Positions 18,774-27,184 of a stretch of DNA of 64,000 nt are shown in pieces. The DNA lies in contig CANIGJ010000017.1 of NCBI GenBank assembly GCA_947467145.1, forward strand, positions 1 through 64,000, written 5' to 3'. The DNA is from Rhodospirillaceae bacterium (GTDB lineage: Bacteria > Pseudomonadota > Alphaproteobacteria > Rhodospirillales > UBA2165). Under the pieces are notes generated by a model. That model did not search any database. It had not been told where the DNA came from and saw only the letters and a program-made list of their open reading frames with translations. The position numbers and the translations under genes were made by a program. Each line of letters begins with the position of its first letter. Positions within the stretch are counted from its first letter, which is position 1.

Positions 18774-19596
18774 GTTTATGATCGTGTCCATGATGCTCAT
18801 GCCCATGGCCCGTATGATCGTGAGCGTGATGATCGTGCTCGTCATGCACATGGCCGTCGACATCGTGCGTGTGGTCGTGATTATGGTGATAGAGCGCCAA
18901 GGAACGCGCCGCCTCGGAACCGAACAAGGCCACATATTCCGGATGCTGGCTGACCGCATCCGGATGACCGGCGCAGCACATATGCCCGTTGATGCAGATC
19001 ACCTTGTCGGTTGCCGACATAACCAGATGCAGATCGTGCGACACCATCAGCACACCGCAGCCGCGCTCGTTGCGAATCCGCTCGATCAGCGCATACAGCT
19101 CAGACTGGCCGGTGATGTCGACGGCCTGCGCCGGCTCGTCGAGCACCAACAGATCGGGATCGCGTAATAAGGCCCGCGCTAGAAGGGCGCGTTGAAATTC
19201 GCCGCCCGACAAATCGTGGATCGAACTGTCGGCCACATGGGCAATGCCAACCTCTTCCAGAACCGCTTTACGGCGACCCTTCTGGAACGTTCCGGACAGA
19301 CCGACGAAGCGCCGCGTCGTCAGTGGAAGGTTAGGATTGAGCACGAGACGCTGCGGCACGTAACCGATGCGCGCGCCGGCGCGCAACCGCACCGAGCCCG
19401 ACGTTGGCGGCGCCAGGCCGAGCACGGCGCGGATGAGCGTCGTTTTACCGGCGCCATTTGGGCCGATGATCGACACGATCTCGCCCGCCATAACCGACAG
19501 TTCGATACCGGTCACCAGCACACGGTTCTTGGCGCGGACCTCAAGGCCGGCGACTTCGACCAGCGCGCCGGCCGCGACGTTACGGACGTGATTCAT
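18766..19596 (-). CDS. znuC: Zinc ABC transporter ATPase ZnuC with His-rich tail
   Basis: A 276-residue ABC ATPase: Walker A GPNGAGKTT, signature LSGGEFQRALLARAL, Walker B DLLVLDEP. It ends in a tail of about 40 residues that contains 19 histidines interspersed with Asp and Gly, which fits metal binding or sensing on the cytoplasmic side. His-rich ZnuC tails occur in other proteobacteria. It lies 14 bases downstream of zur and overlaps znuB. It powers high-affinity zinc uptake, expected only when zinc is scarce. Confidence 0.93.
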   Translation of the reverse strand: MNHVRNVAAGALVEVAGLEVRAKNRVLVTGIELSVMAGEIVSIIGPNGAGKTTLIRAVLGLAPPTSGSVRLRAGARIGYVPQRLVLNPNLPLTTRRFVGLSGTFQKGRRKAVLEEVGIAHVADSSIHDLSGGEFQRALLARALLRDPDLLVLDEPAQAVDITGQSELYALIERIRNERGCGVLMVSHDLHLVMSATDKVICINGHMCCAGHPDAVSQHPEYVALFGSEAARSLALYHHNHDHTHDVDGHVHDEHDHHAHDHTGHGHEHHGHDHKHG

Positions 19597-19610
19597 ACGG
19601 GTTCCTAGTC

Positions 19611-20099
19611 TTACGCAGCTTTGGCGGCACAGCCGGGACAGGTCCCGGTGATTTCGACCATGCGGCGTTGAACCGCGAAGCCATGTGCGCCGGCGGCGTT
19701 GTGGATCGCTTCATCGAGTTTGTCATCCTCGATTTCCAGCGCGTCGCCGCAGGTCTGGCAAATCAGGAACATGCCGGCATGGGCGTGTTCCGGCTCGCTG
19801 CAGCCGACAAAGGCATTCAGGCTTTGGATACGATGCACCAGCCCTTCCTCCATCAGGAAGTCGAGCGCCCGATAGACCGTCGGCGGGGCGGCATTATCGC
19901 GTTCGTCGCGCAACTGCCCCAACACGGCATAGGCGCCGATCGGGCGATGGCTGCTCCAGATCAGTTCCAACACCTTGCGGCGCAGCGGGGTCAGACGCGT
20001 GCCCCGCGTTCGGCAGATGCTTTCGGCCGTTTCGATGGCGTCGGCGACGCACGAATTATGATCATGACGGCCCGACCAACCCGATACGGTCTCGGTCAT
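19611..20099 (-). CDS. zur: Zur, Fur-family zinc uptake repressor
   Basis: A 162-residue Fur-family regulator. The N-terminal winged helix (RLTPLRRKVLELIW, PPTVYRALDFL) precedes a metal domain with two CxxC pairs, Cys114/Cys117 and Cys154/Cys157, and His105/His107. With zinc bound it represses the znu genes. The ATG at 20099 is preferred because AGAGGAAAA precedes it. An ATG 27 bases upstream would lie directly against a Zur box and has no ribosome-binding site. Being first in its own operon next to the boxes, it is probably autoregulated. Confidence 0.93.
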   Translation of the reverse strand: MTETVSGWSGRHDHNSCVADAIETAESICRTRGTRLTPLRRKVLELIWSSHRPIGAYAVLGQLRDERDNAAPPTVYRALDFLMEEGLVHRIQSLNAFVGCSEPEHAHAGMFLICQTCGDALEIEDDKLDEAIHNAAGAHGFAVQRRMVEITGTCPGCAAKAA

Positions 20100-20126
20100 G
20101 TGTTTTTCCTCTGGACGGTCATTCAT

Positions 20127-20141
20127 CGTTACAATATAACA
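20127..20141. promoter_or_regulatory. Zur box 1 in the zur/znuA divergent region
   Basis: GTTACAATATAAC is a near-perfect AT-rich palindrome matching the Zur consensus of the GTTATAATATAAC type. It lies 28 bases ahead of the zur start and 42 bases ahead of znuA, so it probably controls zur-znuC-znuB. Confidence 0.8.
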
Positions 20142-20151
20142 TGCCCAAATA

Positions 20152-20166
20152 CGTTATAATATTACA
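20152..20166. promoter_or_regulatory. Zur box 2 in the zur/znuA divergent region
   Basis: GTTATAATATTAC (20153-20165) is a palindrome with one mismatch, of the same form as the box 25 bases away centre to centre. It sits 17 bases ahead of znuA and probably controls znuA and the genes behind it. The pair allows separate or cooperative repression of both directions. Confidence 0.8.
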
Positions 20167-20182
20167 AAATAAGCGGGATATC

Positions 20183-21139
20183 ATGGAGAGGATCTGGACC
20201 TGGGCGCTGGGCGCCCTTGTGGCGGTGGCCGCTAACCCGGCTTTGGCCGCCCCCAAGGTCGCCGTCAGTATTGTGCCGATCCATTCCCTGGTCGCCGGCG
20301 TCATGCAAGGCGTGGCCGAACCCACCCTACTCATCCCCGTCGGCACCTCGCCGCATACCTACGCACTGAAGCCGTCCGATGCCCGTACGCTTCAGCAGGC
20401 GGACCTTATCGTATGGGTTGGCGAGACGCTGGAGAATTTCCTCGCCAAACCGCTCGCCTCGCTGGGCGGCAAAGCACGCGTGGTCGAGGTTTCCGATATC
20501 GACGGGTTAACCCTCTATGACGTGCGCGAGGGCGGCGCTTTCGAGGGGCACGCCCACAGCCAAGGCCACGCCCATTCACACGGCAAAAAAGCCGCTGCAA
20601 AAAAAGCGCCCGAACATGATGACGATATGCATCTGTGGCTCGATCCCGACAATGCCCGCCTGATCGTCACCCAGATCGCGACCGAGTTGGCCGGGCTCGA
20701 TACCGCCAACGCCGCGCGCTATGCCGACAATGCCAGCGTCATGCACGATCGCATCGCCGCACTCGATCAGGGGATCAAGACGCGCCTGTCGGCCGTGCAG
20801 GATCGGCCCTATATCGTGTTCCATGATGCCTACCAATATTTCGAGCGCCACTTCGGCACCACGATCGTCGGCTCCATCACCGTCTCGCCCGACCAGGCGC
20901 CTGGCGCCAAGCGGCTCGGCGAACTGCGCGAAAAGCTGCGCACCTCGGCCGCCGCGTGTGTGTTCCGCGAGCCGCAATTCCCGGCACCGGTCGTCGATAC
21001 CCTCGTCGGCGGCACCAATGTGAAGGTCGGCGTGCTCGACCCGGAAGGCGCCAACCTGACACCGGGTGCTGATGCCTACTTCACCTTGATGGATCGCATC
21101 GCCGATTCGCTGGCCACCTGCCTGTCGCCTGCTTCCTGA
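20183..21139 (+). CDS. znuA: Periplasmic zinc-binding protein ZnuA
   Basis: A 318-residue cluster A-I binding protein that captures Zn(II) in the periplasm for ZnuB/ZnuC. It has a signal peptide ending near ALAA (residue 23), zinc ligands His58 (GTSPHTY), His150 (MHLWLDP) and His214 (VFHDAY), and an acidic/His-rich flexible loop at about residues 121-150, the ZnuA hallmark. A much longer open frame runs back through zur on the other strand; the ATG at 20183 is the first that clears the Zur boxes and leads into a normal signal peptide. Confidence 0.94.
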   Translation: MERIWTWALGALVAVAANPALAAPKVAVSIVPIHSLVAGVMQGVAEPTLLIPVGTSPHTYALKPSDARTLQQADLIVWVGETLENFLAKPLASLGGKARVVEVSDIDGLTLYDVREGGAFEGHAHSQGHAHSHGKKAAAKKAPEHDDDMHLWLDPDNARLIVTQIATELAGLDTANAARYADNASVMHDRIAALDQGIKTRLSAVQDRPYIVFHDAYQYFERHFGTTIVGSITVSPDQAPGAKRLGELREKLRTSAAACVFREPQFPAPVVDTLVGGTNVKVGVLDPEGANLTPGADAYFTLMDRIADSLATCLSPAS

Positions 21140-21185
21140 CGCCTTTTCCATTTGAGGGTGGATCGACCCTCTGCGACAATGGAGC

Positions 21186-21791
21186 ATGATCTTGAAATCG
21201 CTTTTCCTCCTGGGCGCGCTGGCACTGACCGCCTTTTCCACCCGACCGGCTTCGGCCCATCCGCATCTGTGGATCGATGCCGCAGGAACGATCCTGTTCG
21301 ATCAGGGCAAGGTGACCGCCATCCGCTTCAAGTGGAGCTTCGATGAATTCTTCAGCGCGGGCGTGATCGGCGAGTTCGACAAGAACAATAACCAGCAGTT
21401 CGATGCCGACGAGATCGAACCGTTGCGAGTCGGCGCGTTCGAAGGCACCAAGGAAGTCGGCTTCTTCACCGACATCCAGATCAACGGCGAAAAGTACGTC
21501 ATCGACACGACGCGCGATTTCACCGGGCGGATCGAAAAAGGCCTCGCCGTCTATGAATTCACGGTTCCGTTGCCCGAACCGGTGGACCCGGCGCAAAAGA
21601 CACTGACCGTCAGCGTCTACGACCAAAGTTATTTCGTCGACATCGCCTTCCAAGGCCATGAGCCGATCACCTTGAGCGGCGACGGCAGCGCCAAATGCAC
21701 CATCCAGATCGCCGACGATCGCGCCAATCCGATCTATGGCGGCGTGGTCTATCCGAAAAAAGCGACGATCCAATGTCCGTCCGCGCGCTGA
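21186..21791 (+). CDS. DUF1007 family periplasmic protein
   Basis: A 201-residue protein with a signal peptide (cleavage near SAHPHLW, about residue 23) and the DUF1007 start pattern AHPHLWIDA. Members are often fused to, or next to, NicO-type nickel/cobalt transporters, as here: the 3' end overlaps the next gene by 19 bases. The EF-hand-like DKNNNQQFDADEIE at about residues 66-79 is also typical. It may deliver or sense metal for the transporter. It follows znuA by 46 bases and probably belongs to the same Zur-controlled transcript. Confidence 0.88.
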   Translation: MILKSLFLLGALALTAFSTRPASAHPHLWIDAAGTILFDQGKVTAIRFKWSFDEFFSAGVIGEFDKNNNQQFDADEIEPLRVGAFEGTKEVGFFTDIQINGEKYVIDTTRDFTGRIEKGLAVYEFTVPLPEPVDPAQKTLTVSVYDQSYFVDIAFQGHEPITLSGDGSAKCTIQIADDRANPIYGGVVYPKKATIQCPSAR

Positions 21792-22786
21792 TCCGAACGT
21801 CGATAATCGCCTGTCTCGTCACCATCATCTTGTCCGTTTCCGGCGGCGCATGGGCGCAGAGTCCGAACCCGTTCAAACCAGCGCCAACCGCGCCATCAAC
21901 GCAAAGCTCGCCGCCACCGGCTCCTGTCACTGCACCGGCCGAGCAATCCTTGTACGCCCAGGCGCTGACCTGGGCTGTCGATTTTCAACGCACCATGGTG
22001 CGAGACATCGGCCGCCACATGGCGTCGATCCGTGACGGCAGCAGTTCCTACGCGTTGCTGGCGGGTATCGGTTTTGCCTTCGCCTATGGCGTGATCCACA
22101 CGCTCGGTCCCGGGCACGGCAAGATGATCGTCGCGTCCTATTTCGTCGGCCGCGACGCGCACATCCTGCGCGGGTTATGGATGGGCGTACAGATCGCGGT
22201 CACGCACGTGATCACCGCCATCGTGCTGGTCCTCGTCGTCGATATCACCTTTCGCCAGATGCTTGGCGGCGAGCCGGCGCAATCATGGTGGATTCGCCTG
22301 TTCAGTTTCAGTCTGATCGTCGTCATCGGCAGCACGATGTTGGTCAACGCCATCCGTGCCTCGCTCGGTAAAGGCGGCGGTCACACGCACGATCATGGGC
22401 ATGATCACGGGCATGGCCACGATCATCACCATCACGGCCACAGTCATGCCAGTCATAACCATGGCCGCTCGCAAGGCGCGCTCGCCGTGCTGGCCGGGCT
22501 CGTCCCTTGCACCGGCGCCATCCTGGTCATGCTGTTCGCGCTGGCCAATGGCATCGTCGTCGCCGGCGTGTTGATGGTCGTCGCTATCAGCGCCGGCATG
22601 GCGCTGACCATGGCCGCCATCGGCGTCGCTGCAATCCTGGTGCGGCGCGTCATGCTGCTGGTGACTGGCGAAGGCAGCCCACGCGGCTATATTGTCGCCA
22701 CCGTCCTGGAATATGCTGCCGCCCTTCTCATCCTCGCGGTCGGGCTGAGCTTCCTGGCCGGAACGATCGGAGAGAAGTACCTATGA
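21773..22786 (+). CDS. NicO/RcnA-type metal transporter with His-rich loop
   Basis: A 337-residue membrane protein of the NicO family (nickel/cobalt efflux RcnA and relatives), with an N-terminal signal and six or more hydrophobic helices. The motif HTLGPGHGKMIV in the first core helices is the family signature. A loop near residues 202-224 carries a dense His/Asp/Gly run, expected to bind divalent metal. It starts at an ATG inside the preceding gene and ends in an ATGA overlap with hisI. Placed in a zinc operon, it may move Zn, Co or Ni; the direction of transport cannot be read from the sequence. Confidence 0.88.
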   Translation: MSVRALIRTSIIACLVTIILSVSGGAWAQSPNPFKPAPTAPSTQSSPPPAPVTAPAEQSLYAQALTWAVDFQRTMVRDIGRHMASIRDGSSSYALLAGIGFAFAYGVIHTLGPGHGKMIVASYFVGRDAHILRGLWMGVQIAVTHVITAIVLVLVVDITFRQMLGGEPAQSWWIRLFSFSLIVVIGSTMLVNAIRASLGKGGGHTHDHGHDHGHGHDHHHHGHSHASHNHGRSQGALAVLAGLVPCTGAILVMLFALANGIVVAGVLMVVAISAGMALTMAAIGVAAILVRRVMLLVTGEGSPRGYIVATVLEYAAALLILAVGLSFLAGTIGEKYL

Positions 22787-23175
22787 GCCTCGCCGACGAT
22801 GTCATCGCCCAGTTGGCGTTCGGGACCGACGGGCTCGTGCCGGCCATCGCGCAGCAGCACGACACCGGCGAGATCCTGATGATGGCCTGGATGGATCGTG
22901 ACGCCGTGCGCGCGACCCTGGCCGAAGGCCGCGCCGTCTATTATTCGCGCTCGCGCAAAGGCCTGTGGCGCAAGGGGGAAGAGTCGGGCCAGGTCCAGGC
23001 CCTGATCGAGTTCCGTTGGGACTGCGACAGCGACTGCGTGCTGCTCCAGGTCGACCAGACCGGCGTGGCCTGCCACACCGGGCGACGGAACTGCTTTTTC
23101 CAGGCCGTGCGTAACGGCAAGATCGAGACCATCGCCGAGGTCGCGATCGATCCCAAACAGCTCTATGCTAAATAA
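22783..23175 (+). CDS. hisI: Phosphoribosyl-AMP cyclohydrolase in the zinc operon
   Basis: A 130-residue HisI, which opens the adenine ring of phosphoribosyl-AMP in histidine synthesis. The core WDCDSDCVLLQV, ACHTG and NCFF gives Cys81, Cys97 and Cys104, the usual zinc ligands, plus Cys85. The ATG overlaps the stop of the metal transporter (ATGA), so it is translationally coupled to a zinc-responsive unit rather than to other his genes. Zur-regulated extra HisI copies are known in other bacteria; whether another hisI exists elsewhere in this genome cannot be seen. Confidence 0.92.
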   Translation: MSLADDVIAQLAFGTDGLVPAIAQQHDTGEILMMAWMDRDAVRATLAEGRAVYYSRSRKGLWRKGEESGQVQALIEFRWDCDSDCVLLQVDQTGVACHTGRRNCFFQAVRNGKIETIAEVAIDPKQLYAK

Positions 23176-23217
23176 TTCATTGTTCCAGAATGGTTATTTG
23201 GGCACTTGTTTAATTAC

Positions 23218-23260
23218 ACACTATTTTTAGTGTTTATTTAAAAATAAAAACACTTTTTTT
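23218..23260 (+). terminator. AT-rich terminator-like hairpin with alternative stem
   Basis: AGTGTTTATTT pairs with a matching segment ending AAACACT (23229-23254) and is followed by seven Ts, a Rho-independent shape for hisI. The upstream half can instead form ACACTA/TAGTGT (23218-23233), which would break the terminator. It lies 61 bases before cysA. It may be simply the hisI terminator or a leader attenuator of the sulfate operon. Confidence 0.5.
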
Positions 23261-23320
23261 GAGTTGATTATAAATCAGCCCCTCCTTATCTTCCGCGTCT
23301 GGTCACAGGCGCCTGGGGTT

Positions 23321-24376
23321 ATGGGAATAGACATTCAACAGCTCGGCAAGTCGTTCGGCCCGCAGCCCGTGCTGCGCGGCATCGATCTTGCCATCAAGGA
23401 TCGCGAGTTGGTCGCCCTGCTCGGCCCCTCAGGTTCGGGCAAGACCACCCTGCTGCGTATCCTCGCCGGCCTCGAATGGCCCGACAGCGGCAACGTCACC
23501 GTCAATGGGCAAGACTGGCTCGATCAGCCACCGCAGACGCGCGGCGTCGGTCTGGTGTTCCAGCACTACGCCCTGTTCGAGCATATGACGATCGCCGAGA
23601 ACATCGCCTTCGGTCTGCGCGTGCGCGACCGGGCGCGCCGCCCCGCCAACGACGTCATCCTGGCCAAGGTCGAGGAATTGCTCGACCTCATGGAACTAGG
23701 CGGGCTGGGCAAACGCTATCCGGCGCAATTGTCGGGCGGCCAGCGCCAGCGCGTAGCCCTGGCCCGTGCATTGGCCATTGAACCCCACGTCCTGCTGCTG
23801 GATGAACCGTTCGGCGCGCTCGATGCGCGCGTGCGCCGCGATCTGCGCCGCTGGCTGCGCGGCCTGCACGACCGGCTCGGCATGACCACCGTGTTCGTCA
23901 CCCACGATCAGGAAGAAGCGCTCGAAATCGCCGACCGCATCGTCATCCTGAACGAAGGCCGCATCGAACAGGAGGGTACGGCGGAAGAGATTTACGATCA
24001 CCCCGCCTCGCCCTTCGTGCAACGCTTCCTGGGCGGTGTGAACGAAGTGCCGATCCGTCTGTTGGCCGGCCGCATCGGCGTCGACGGCATCGAGGCCGGT
24101 GTGCTCAAGCGCATGGCCGTCGCCAACGACAATGCGACCTTGTTCATCCGCCCGCGTGACATCGACGTCGCCCCCAATCCGAACGGCAGCGCCACCATCC
24201 AGACCGTCAGCTTCCTGGGCGATCGCGCCCGCCTCGATCTCGCCTTCGACGGCGATACGACGGTGATCGAAGCCGAACTCGACCGCGATCAATTGCGCAC
24301 CGACAAGCTCGGGCGCGGACAGCGCGTCCAACTGACGGCGCGCCAAGGCCGCCTCTACGATGACGCCGCGCTCTAA
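23321..24376 (+). CDS. cysA: Sulfate/thiosulfate ABC transporter ATPase CysA
   Basis: A 351-residue ABC ATPase of the CysA group. Walker A is GPSGSGKTT, the signature [15 protein letters not shown], and Walker [14 protein letters not shown]. The C-terminal part after residue 240 is the TOBE-like regulatory region. The ATG at 23321 gives the family start [12 protein letters not shown]; the longer frame adds only an untypical leader. It heads the unit cysA-sbp-cysT-cysW, an unusual order since cysA is often last. It energises sulfate and thiosulfate import. Confidence 0.9.
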   Translation: MGIDIQQLGKSFGPQPVLRGIDLAIKDRELVALLGPSGSGKTTLLRILAGLEWPDSGNVTVNGQDWLDQPPQTRGVGLVFQHYALFEHMTIAENIAFGLRVRDRARRPANDVILAKVEELLDLMELGGLGKRYPAQLSGGQRQRVALARALAIEPHVLLLDEPFGALDARVRRDLRRWLRGLHDRLGMTTVFVTHDQEEALEIADRIVILNEGRIEQEGTAEEIYDHPASPFVQRFLGGVNEVPIRLLAGRIGVDGIEAGVLKRMAVANDNATLFIRPRDIDVAPNPNGSATIQTVSFLGDRARLDLAFDGDTTVIEAELDRDQLRTDKLGRGQRVQLTARQGRLYDDAAL

Positions 24377-24411
24377 AGCATTTTAGATTTCACACTACGA
24401 GGACAAGTCAC

Positions 24412-25437
24412 ATGTCATCCCTGTCACAAAAGTTAGCTGCTGCGCTGATCGGTGCTCTGGCTTTGACCGGCATCGCCGCGCCGGTTTATGCGCAGTCCAA
24501 GCCCGTCGAGATCATGAACGTCTCCTACGACATCGGCCGCGAGCTATTCATCAAGATCAACGAAGCCTTTATCCCCATGTGGAAGCAGAAGACGGGTCAG
24601 GATGTGACGATCTCACAATCGCACGCCGGCACCGGGGCGCAGGCGCGTTCGATCCTCGAAGGCTTGCCGGCCGACGTCGTGACCTTCAACCAGGTCATCG
24701 ACGTCCAAGTCCTTGCCGATCGCGGCAAACTGATCCCGGCCGATTGGCAGAAGCGCCTGCCGAATGCGAGCTCGCCCTACTACTCGCTGCCCGCCTTCCT
24801 GGTGCGCAAGGGCAACCCGAAGAACGTGAAGGATTGGGACGATCTCGCCCGTGACGACGTCAAGTCCGTCTTCCCGAACCCGAAGACCTCGGGCAATGCG
24901 CGCTACACCTATCTCGCCGCCTATGCCTACGGCCTCGACAAGTTCAAAGGCGACCATGGCAAGACGCAAGACTTCGTGAAGAAGTTCCTGTCCAACGTTC
25001 CGGTGTTCGACACCGGCGGGCGCGCGTCCACCACGACCTTCGTCGATCGCAACATCGGCGACGTATTGATCACCTTCGAAGCCGAAGTGAACGCCGCCAA
25101 GAAGGAATACGGCGACAAGGGCTTCGAAATCGTCATCCCGTCGCAAAGTCTGCTGGCCGAATTCCCCGTATCCGTGATCGACAAGAACGTCGACCGCAAG
25201 GGCACGCGCGCCGTAGCAGAAGCCTATCTCAACTTCCTATATACCGAGGAAGCCCAGGAGATCATCGCCAGCTTCGCCAACCGAGTGCAGAACCCAAAAG
25301 TGCTGGAGAAGCATAAGGCCGAATATCCTTCGCTGAAGCTGGTAACGGTCGAAGATGTCTTCGGTGGCTGGGAAAAAGCCAACAAAGAACACTTCGCCGA
25401 TGGCGGCATCCTCGACAAAGTCTTCGTGAAGCGCTGA
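24412..25437 (+). CDS. sbp: Periplasmic sulfate-binding protein
   Basis: A 341-residue binding protein with a signal peptide cleaved after about residue 27 (APVYAQ). The mature start KPVEIMNVSYDIGRELFIKIN is the sulfate-binding protein signature, and SHAGTGAQARSILEGLPADVVTFN supplies oxyanion-binding main-chain contacts. It captures sulfate or thiosulfate for CysT/CysW. It follows cysA by 35 bases and precedes cysT by 15. A strong inverted repeat just downstream, inside cysT, may raise its expression relative to the membrane genes. Confidence 0.92.
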   Translation: MSSLSQKLAAALIGALALTGIAAPVYAQSKPVEIMNVSYDIGRELFIKINEAFIPMWKQKTGQDVTISQSHAGTGAQARSILEGLPADVVTFNQVIDVQVLADRGKLIPADWQKRLPNASSPYYSLPAFLVRKGNPKNVKDWDDLARDDVKSVFPNPKTSGNARYTYLAAYAYGLDKFKGDHGKTQDFVKKFLSNVPVFDTGGRASTTTFVDRNIGDVLITFEAEVNAAKKEYGDKGFEIVIPSQSLLAEFPVSVIDKNVDRKGTRAVAEAYLNFLYTEEAQEIIASFANRVQNPKVLEKHKAEYPSLKLVTVEDVFGGWEKANKEHFADGGILDKVFVKR

Positions 25438-25452
25438 TACCGCGTCTCTCAC

Positions 25453-26325
25453 GTGACATCTGCTGCAGTAAACGTAGTCCCTAAACCGGCGCGCCCCTAT
25501 CGGGCGCGCCGGCGCGTTTTGCCCGGCTTCGGGCTGACGATGGGCACGAATTTGTTCTATCTGACCCTGATCGTGCTGCTGCCGATCACGGCCCTGATCC
25601 TGAAGACCACCGATGCCGGTCTCGCACGCTTCTGGGAAGTCATAACAAGCCCACGCGCGCTGGCTTCGTTTGAGGTCACCATCGGGGCGGCCCTGCTCGC
25701 CACCGCCTTCAGTTCGGTCTACGGCCTCTTGATGGCGTGGATTCTGACGCGCTATCGCTTTCCGGGCCGCGCCCTGCTCGATGCCCTGATGGACATTCCG
25801 TTCGCGCTGCCGACCGCAGTGGCCGGCATCGCGCTGACCGCGTTGTTCGCGGGCAACGGCTGGTTCGGTCAATATCTCGAACCGGCCGGCTTCAAGGTCG
25901 CCTATACCCTGACCGGCGTCGCCGTCGCCATGGCCTTCACCAGCGTACCGTTCGTCGTGCGCACGGTGCAGCCGGTGATCGAAGAACTGCGCCTCGAGGT
26001 CGAGGAAAGCGCGGCAACGCTCGGCGCCTGGCAATGGCAGACCTTCCGCCGCATCATTTATCCGGCGATCTTTCCGGCCCACCTCGCGGGCTGCACGATG
26101 GCGTTCGCGCGTTCGCTCGGCGAATTCGGTGCGGTCATCTTCATCGCCGGTAATCTGCCGTTCGAAACGGAAATCTCCGCCCTGCTGATCTTCATCCGGC
26201 TGGAGGAATACGATTATCCCGCCGCCGCCGCGATCGCGGTCGTGCTGCTCGCCGTCGCCTTCTTCACGCTTTTAACCACGAACGCGATCCAAAGCTGGCG
26301 CCTCAAGCGCGTGGTGAAAGACTAG
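25453..26325 (+). CDS. cysT: Sulfate ABC transporter permease CysT
   Basis: A 290-residue permease with about six membrane helices and the BPD_transp_1 EAA loop (EESAATLGAWQWQTFRRIIYP, residues about 179-199) that docks on CysA. RRRVLPGFGLTMG just before the first helix is typical of CysT. The GTG at 25453 is used because it keeps that motif with a short N-terminal extension; its ribosome-binding site is weak. A perfect 11-base inverted repeat lies in codons 12-20. It pairs with CysW in the membrane. Confidence 0.9.
   Translation: MTSAAVNVVPKPARPYRARRRVLPGFGLTMGTNLFYLTLIVLLPITALILKTTDAGLARFWEVITSPRALASFEVTIGAALLATAFSSVYGLLMAWILTRYRFPGRALLDALMDIPFALPTAVAGIALTALFAGNGWFGQYLEPAGFKVAYTLTGVAVAMAFTSVPFVVRTVQPVIEELRLEVEESAATLGAWQWQTFRRIIYPAIFPAHLAGCTMAFARSLGEFGAVIFIAGNLPFETEISALLIFIRLEEYDYPAAAAIAVVLLAVAFFTLLTTNAIQSWRLKRVVKD
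25486..25512 (+). repeat. Perfect GC inverted repeat at the start of cysT
   Basis: CCGGCGCGCCC (25486-25496) and GGGCGCGCCGG (25502-25512) form a perfect 11-bp, all-GC stem with a five-base loop, followed by CGCGTTTT. It lies 48 bases after the sbp stop and within the first 20 codons of cysT. It could stabilise the sbp transcript end or attenuate cysT-cysW. Confidence 0.7.
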
Positions 26326-26327
26326 CC

Positions 26328-27158
26328 ATGGCCGCCCCCATCCGCTCCTCCCTGAACGGTACCGCGATCACCTTGATCGTCATCGGCGTCGTCTTGACCT
26401 TGCTGTTCATTGCCGCCCCCGTGATCGTCATTTTCGATCAGGCCTTCGCTAAGGGTTTCGCCATCTATCGCGACAACATCCTGCATAAGGAAACGCTGCA
26501 CGCGATCTGGCTGACTTTGCTGACCGCGCTAGTCGTGCTCCCGATCAATACCCTGTTCGGCCTCGCCGCCGCCTGGACCATCACCAAGTTCGAATTCCCC
26601 GGCAAACGCCTGCTGCTCACCGCGATCGACATCCCGTTTTCGATCTCGCCCATCGTCGCGGGTGTGAGTTACCTGCTGCTCTATGGTGCACTCGGCCTTG
26701 TCGGCCCCTGGCTGATCGAGCACGACCTGCGCATCATGTTCAGCGTGCCCGCGATCTTCCTGGTCACCATGTTCGTCACCAGCCCGTTCGTGGCGCGCGA
26801 ACTGATCACCCTGATGCAGGCGCAGGGCCGCGAACGCGAAGAGGTTGCGGCGACCTTGGGTGCGTCGGGCTGGCAGATGTTCTATCGGGTCACCTTGCCC
26901 AATATCAAATGGGCGCTCCTCTACGGGGTCATCCTGTGCAATGCGCGCGTCATGGGCGAATTCGGCGCTGTGTCGGTCGTCTCCGGCAACCTGCGCGGCC
27001 AGACCCTGACCCTGCCGCTGCAGGTCCAACTGCTTTATCATGATTACAACGCGACCGGCGCCTTTGCCGCGGCCAGCGTACTCACCCTGCTCGCCATCGT
27101 GACCATGGTCCTGAAGTCGATCCTCGAACGGCGTACCGAACACCGCCGCCGGTCTTAG
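26328..27158 (+). CDS. cysW: Sulfate ABC transporter permease CysW
   Basis: A 276-residue permease with about six membrane segments and the EAA loop EEVAATLGASGWQMFYRVTLP. Its start lies 2 bases after the cysT stop. KGFAIYRDNI...ETLHAIWLTL near the N-terminus is typical of CysW. It forms the sulfate channel together with CysT. It is the last gene of the operon. The 99 bases to the next gene hold the structured leader described separately. Confidence 0.92.
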   Translation: MAAPIRSSLNGTAITLIVIGVVLTLLFIAAPVIVIFDQAFAKGFAIYRDNILHKETLHAIWLTLLTALVVLPINTLFGLAAAWTITKFEFPGKRLLLTAIDIPFSISPIVAGVSYLLLYGALGLVGPWLIEHDLRIMFSVPAIFLVTMFVTSPFVARELITLMQAQGREREEVAATLGASGWQMFYRVTLPNIKWALLYGVILCNARVMGEFGAVSVVSGNLRGQTLTLPLQVQLLYHDYNATGAFAAASVLTLLAIVTMVLKSILERRTEHRRRS

Positions 27159-27184
27159 CCTTCCCCCACTGTTCTTGACCTTGG

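Noticed and set aside
19685..20182. N-terminal extension of znuA by 166 codons
   Set aside because: It would run antisense through zur and across both Zur boxes; the signal peptide at 20183 is a proper start.
21154..21171. GAGGGT/ACCCTC hairpin between znuA and DUF1007
   Set aside because: The stem is only six bases, with no T-run and no overlap with a ribosome-binding site, so it was not called as a terminator.
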